From Pogonophryne albipinna (taxonomy: Eukaryota; Chordata; Actinopteri; Perciformes; Artedidraconidae), in the NCBI GenBank assembly GCA_028583405.1, contig CM053256.1:2040424-2104423 (forward strand): DNA of 64,000 nucleotides, in the 5' to 3' direction. The notes below the pieces were generated by a model. That model saw nothing but the letters and a program-made list of their open reading frames with translations, searched no databases and was not told where the DNA came from. A program made the position numbers and the translations under genes. This document shows positions 58,731 through 64,000 of this stretch, one piece after another. Every line of letters begins with the position of its first letter. The stretch's first letter is position 1.

Positions 58731-61700
58731 ACGGTTGAAAGAAATACACAGCCTATTTAAATCTTACTAATGCTAGGTAAAACAATGTGGATGTTAAGCT
58801 ACATTAAAAAACATAAATACATACAAATCACTGCGAATTGTAAGGTAAAGTGGAACTTAAATATAAACAGACGAATCCAGAAATGTTGGTGTTTCTCTTC
58901 TGCCCAGACAATGAATAATAAAGCAGCCATGCGCCTTTGAGATGAGCTGGATGAAATGTTAACGCCATGGATGTTTCAGTGAAGTTACTTCAGTAAATGT
59001 TAGATGTTATCCATTCATCAAAGATACATATCCGTTTGAAAGCTTCTAGCATCTTGAGTCCATGCATAGAAGAATGCGGCTGGAGATGAAACGGGGACAG
59101 CTTTTCACCATCGTCAGAAATGCAAAGATCTTACAAGCAAGCTTCATCCAACGGCAAAGCTGTAAAGCTCCCTGCCATCAGGGGGCATTAAAGTTACAAT
59201 GGCAGCAGCTATTCCCTTCCCTGCTCGATGCAGCTATCACAATACGTTTGTAGAGTTAAACTGAATCCATTATTGCTTTGACTTCCTGTAGGAGGCATAT
59301 GTGAACAAGAAGACCAATGACCCTCTTGTAGTCTGCCAAATGTTAGTCAGTGTGTGAGTGATACTGAGTTACTCCATAAGTTGCTTGCATGTCAAACAAA
59401 AGTTGAATCTGAAGTGGCTAGGTTTGTCTAATTATGGTAACCAAGTATGTTTTTTTTTAATTGATTAAACTGGTTTTGTTTGGCAGGTCTCCCGATTCAT
59501 CAAACAGGAACTCCAAACCTCTTCACTTGTTTTCTACCTGAGGAGATGCTGCCAGTGTTTTATCCCAAGGTTCCTTGCAGCCTCCAGCAAGGCTGTTTGA
59601 TGTTGGTTCAGGACCAGACTTCAGTCCCAGAGGGAGATGAGGTTCACCAGCAGATCATTTGCTATTCTCTATCAAACTCCATCCCTACATTTCCTTCCAT
59701 CTGCTTGGGAAGGTGCCAATGCAGCATGTAAAGCTACATACATGTTGCTTACAAAATACAAAGAGTGAAAATACATCAAGATTGTACAAAGGAAATTATA
59801 CCATTCACGGTCTTATGGGTGAACAGGTTTGTGCTTGTCTGTGTACTAAAAGCACATTTTTAGTATTAGCTAATCCTAATAGCAGCTAAAATTGCTTGGC
59901 ATATTATAATAACTTGATTGTGATGACAACTTTAATGGAGGCTTTTTTGAACAACAACAGGGTTAAGCCAATGGTGCAGACCTATTGCAGAGAAGAAGTG
60001 ATTAGACTCGCAACGTAATATAAGTAGTAGGTATTTTGCTCTTTTAGTTTTTAGTAAAACATGACAAAACCAAGAGAGTCTATTCCATAAGAGGACATTA
60101 TATGGCCTGTCCACAAGGAAAGAGCTCGAGGGTGTCTGGCTGATAGGGGGAAGTTTATGAGCTGTGAAGGCCAATTTAAGCAGTCTGCAGATGGATTCAA
60201 AAACCGCCATGTGACGCTCCTCCCTCTATCGCTGTCCACTGAATTTCAGAGGGAGGAAAAAAAGCCACAATCACCAAGGAAACAAAAATTCTGTTCAAAC
60301 TATTTGACATTTTGAGCGGTTGTGGCTTGGATTTGTGTATCGTAAATTGCTCATTAATATTAAATAAGGAAGTGACAGTTGGAAAGACTTGGCATACACA
60401 CTTGGCACCTCAGGCGGGATTGCAAGTGATGGCTGGGTGCTTTGTTTAACCCAATATGTGGTGGTTAAGTGAAAGAACAGCTGCTTTGGACCTCCAAGAC
60501 TGAGGATGCTGCTTGGCAGTGTTGAGATAACGTGGGCAAACTGCAAAAACCCAATGTACCGTGAATGTTACAGAAAGGTTATAACCGTTATAATTTAACT
60601 TGTTTATTTCTATAAATTGAATTACAACTTATTAATTTGTTGGAATACCCCTGAATCCTATTTTAAATGGTGAGAAATGTGTTATTTGGAATATTTAACA
60701 GACTCTGGACATCAGAATGATAATAAATGTCATTTCTTGACTGTTCATTTATTTGTAATTAGTATTTTAATTATATTCGACACATGTCCATTCAGTCATG
60801 TTCAAGTCTTGATCTGGCTTCTGTTATCAACATAACCTTATGCCACATATTAAATGTGCCGTTGCAAACCAGGCTGCAAACTGTAGCGATAAAGAGCATG
60901 ATTAAAACATGCGTCTTTCTTTCAGTATTTATGGCAGATGACTTCCGTTGAGCTAGACTGGTTTTAATAGCCACACAAAAGCTACAAAAATGTAAATGTG
61001 TAGCCACTGAAAATAACAATTTATGTCTCTCATTGTGTTTTATTTGTGTGGCTCTGTGTTGCCTGTGTTTATGGGGAAGGCCAAAAGTAAAGTCATATTT
61101 AATTAGAGATTATTGCTCAATGAGGCTTTGTTAATGCAAAGTCGTGTCTCAGATATAAAAAGAGAAAGAGACCGCACCTGTAGCAGAGCGTAAATGGGAC
61201 AGTGCATTACCTTTTATGTTGACATGGAATCACCGAGTTATTCAATTTATGAGTCCACTCGCAGAAGTGAACTTGAAGATATGATGTTTAATGTACGACT
61301 TTTGTTGACAAAATGAGTTGGAAACCTAAATTGTGTTGGTATTGTTGATCTGTTAAACAAAGTCAATCAGAATAATATGTCAGGAAAGGGACCTGGAAAG
61401 CTGCTTACTAGAACTCGTCCAAGGCACGCTCAAGTCGTACTTTCAAAAAAAAGCTTCCAGTTTGAGAGAAGATTGAGACCCCAAAACATTCCACAGCATT
61501 GCCTTTGACTTCCCCCCCCACTAGAAGACGTTAGGAATTACGGTTTGGCGTAAAGCGAGGGGCACAGGCTTCGCTGGCAGTTTGTGGCATGGCATATGGG
61601 AAGTCCTTCAAAGTCAGCCTTCGTGCCGCGGGCAGAATTCTAATGAGGTCATCAATAACCTGCAACAGCTGCTCGGAGAGAGAGACCTCATCTGTTAAGC

Positions 61701-63504
61701 TCTAGCCACCAGTGACTCTGCTGTAACTGAACAGCTCAGAAATAATGAGAGGTATTCTATGGAACATACAGCACCACTTCACTATCAACCATTCATTGGT
61801 GAAACTGTGGAAGATTTTAAAAGTGACAGCAGTGAATGAAAAGGATGCAGGTAAATCCCTCAGGAACTGTCACTTAGTCCATTGTAATACTGTGGTAGAA
61901 AGAGCCTCTCAAAATCCAGGCAACGGTAAATGTGTCGCCCACTTTCGGCCAATCAGGAATAAGTAAACACACTGCTGCACCCCCCACAGATAGGGGGGTA
62001 GGAATCTCTACCTTTTTTGCATTTAATTATTTTGTAATTATCTTGAACCACAGATCCAGTAAATGTATTCACAAACTCATAGTATACATTTTTACATTTG
62101 AAAAAAAATATCCATTTAATACCCACTTAGGGAATTGTGTATTAAGTGTGCAAATACCTTCAATTCACAAGGGTCATTTTGAAATGTGGTCCTTTAGTTA
62201 TAAGCATTGCAGGACCTTCAAAATAAGATTTCCAGCATTCAAAATAATATGGTCGATGATCGATGAAAGCTGAAAGGCAAATGAATCTACCATACTATAA
62301 ATGGTTGGCTTCTGGTCTTTGGTCTATTGCTAGATGAAAATACCAAAGTGACCTTCCGGTTAAAAATGTGGATGAATGACTTCTCACCCCCAGTTTCCTA
62401 TCCTGAAACATGTCAGTGTCAAGCTTTTGCCGCTCTCACCATGCAGTATATTATTGGTTTTCATCTTCATTGCATGGTTGACCCCTTCTCCGTCTCACTG
62501 TTGGAGGCCCCGGCACACGCTCATCTATTCGTGTGACATTTGTGGCGTGGCACCTGTAACCTGGAGGACTCTTATAACGCCTCTGAAGCTGTCAGAACAT
62601 CAACAACGATGGAAAGATCTCTCTCCTTTCCTGTCTATTATGGAACAAGCCCGCAGTTCAATCTTGACTGAATAAAGCAACAAAACTCGAGCAACTATGC
62701 TTGCAAGTAACACAATGTCTGCCAGCTACTACTAAGAAGGTTTTTTTTGGAAATATGTTTTATGTTTTATGAATGTCTAGGAACAACCGCTGAGATATTG
62801 TTGGATTTTTGTACCCAATACATCTGCAAATCATTGACTTATACACGTATTGGGTGAAATGTCTGATTATTTACTTGTATCTGAATCCTAAAAGGTCCTG
62901 ACTAGTAAATGAGGATGTCCATTTGTATTACAAATAAAACATTAATAGTTGTTTTTCTGGTTAACCTGTTACTTAGTAAATATGTGAAATTGAGCTAGTG
63001 CGAGAAAAATAGATTACTAAAATGACATGAGACTCTGATGTCTGCTTTTATGAGAAATCGGAATGATCTCTATAGGCCAATGGTTGAAAAGTAATGGTGT
63101 GATTAATGATGGTCATCTTGCTCTTGAGGTTGTGTAAAATGAGCCTTGCTCTTGAAATTTCAAGTCAACACCTGCCAATAGCATTATGTTTAAGGTGTCC
63201 TTTATTTATTTTATGGCATCATATATTCGAGTCTTGCAACTCTGCACCTTCTTGTTTTAGAAGTCTCGTCTGTAGAGAGGCGGGTCTCCTTTCTTTTTAC
63301 TATCCGTTATAAAGCTGTCAGTGTACCATGGCAGCCAGTGCAGTGCTTTCAATGAGAAACACTAGAGATATGCCATTTGCATTATGACTAATGATAGTTC
63401 CTAACACACCCACTAATAACTCCTGTAAAAAAAACGGTGCCACATGTGTTTGTTAAACCAAAAATATTCACAATAACGTGGTTCATAATGGACTCTTGGC
63501 TGAG
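58731..63504. other. Intergenic DNA
   Basis: AT-rich. I can support no gene. Two stretches (61500-61740 and 62330-62680) look less AT-rich and non-repetitive, and could be conserved non-coding sequence. Short frames such as 59480-59731 and 62376-62675 have no recognisable protein. Confidence 0.5.
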
Positions 63505-63796
63505 ACACACACACACAAGATGTGTTCCCCTCCCCCCCCCCCCCTTATGTGCCGATCCCCCCCACATGGATCACACCTGGCACACGCAATACATGTTCAG
63601 TGTCTATTCTTTGTACATTGACTGCAGTTTTTCATGTATACCAGTAGTCTGATACAATGTTTACAGTTTGAAAGGGTGTTAAATGACATTTGAAATTTGG
63701 TGATGATTAATGGTTGTTGTGTTAATGTAGTAGCAGTTAAAACAGGACCGGTCAAATTTGACCGCGAACACCAAGAAAACGAAGACAATAGGAGGG
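63505..63796. mobile_element. TTAA-target element, second copy, 5'-truncated and lacking the DIRS
   Basis: Matches 17370-17559 joined to 23363-23531: C-rich tract, TTATGTGCC, CACATGGATCACACC, CAATACATGTTCAGTGTCTA, GACTGCAGTTTTTCATGTAT and TTTGAAAGGGTGTTAAATGA. It ends ACGAAGACAATAGGAGGG against TTAA at 63797-63800. The left inverted repeat and first roughly 260 bp are missing. It has one unit of the 74-bp tandem repeat, whereas the intron 8 copy has two. Confidence 0.88.
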
Positions 63797-64000
63797 TTAA
63801 ATCATATAAAGATACTCTAGGCAGGTATCGTGTAACATTTTGATATTTCCACAACACCTTAATGCAAATATTATCAAAATAGAGATTGTTCGAGAAGCAA
63901 GACTTATCCTTTATCTGTTGAATCAGACTTGCTATGATATTGGGCACCATGAATTACTTTCTAATAACCAATTTTTCTCTGTATTTCTGCCATGATGGCT

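Overview
The window is vertebrate nuclear DNA, almost certainly from a ray-finned (teleost) fish. It is AT-rich, has GT-AG introns, and carries mobile elements characteristic of teleosts: a DIRS-type tyrosine-recombinase retrotransposon, many hAT-type elements, TTAA-target elements, a tRNA-derived SINE and LINE 3' tails. No bacterial gene structure, operon or CRISPR array is present.

The only host gene I can support is a kainate-type ionotropic glutamate receptor on the + strand. It reads as grik3 (GluK3), mainly because of its C-terminal tail. Fifteen exons, numbered 2 to 16 on the usual GRIK layout, run from 2544 to the stop at 50109-50111. Exon 1 (signal peptide) lies upstream, and the window opens inside intron 1. 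All splice phases agree, no in-frame stop occurs, and 879 complete codons plus one split codon are encoded, so the gene looks intact. Domain order is amino-terminal domain (exons 2-8), ligand-binding S1 (exons 9-11), M1 (exon 11), pore loop (exon 12), M3 (exon 13), S2 (exons 14-15), M4 (exon 15) and cytoplasmic tail (exon 16).

The introns hold most of the other interest. Intron 8 (15471-23934) contains a nested pair. The outer element is a TTAA-flanked DNA transposon derivative (17109-23531). Inside it sits a 5.8-kb DIRS1-like retrotransposon (about 17558-23364) with inverted terminal repeats and an internal complementary region that reproduces the circle junction. Its gag and RT/RNase H reading frames are broken, while its tyrosine recombinase keeps all catalytic residues. 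A second, 5'-truncated copy of the outer element at the right edge (63505-63796) lacks the DIRS and acts as a natural empty site, fixing the insertion point at an AGTT core. Intron 9 holds a minus-strand solo LTR with a 5-bp target duplication. hAT-type elements with 8-bp target duplications sit in introns 6, 10, 12 and 13, with a decayed one downstream. The intron 10 copy keeps a BED-finger fragment of its transposase.

Downstream of the stop (50112-64000) I see a probable 3' UTR with two candidate poly(A) signals, followed by gene-free DNA. That DNA carries a repeat nearly identical to one in intron 11, a long-TIR palindromic element, an old hAT copy, a tRNA-derived SINE and the second TTAA element. 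I found no convincing second protein-coding gene and no wholly new system. The best candidate for follow-up is the nested DIRS with its paralogous empty site.
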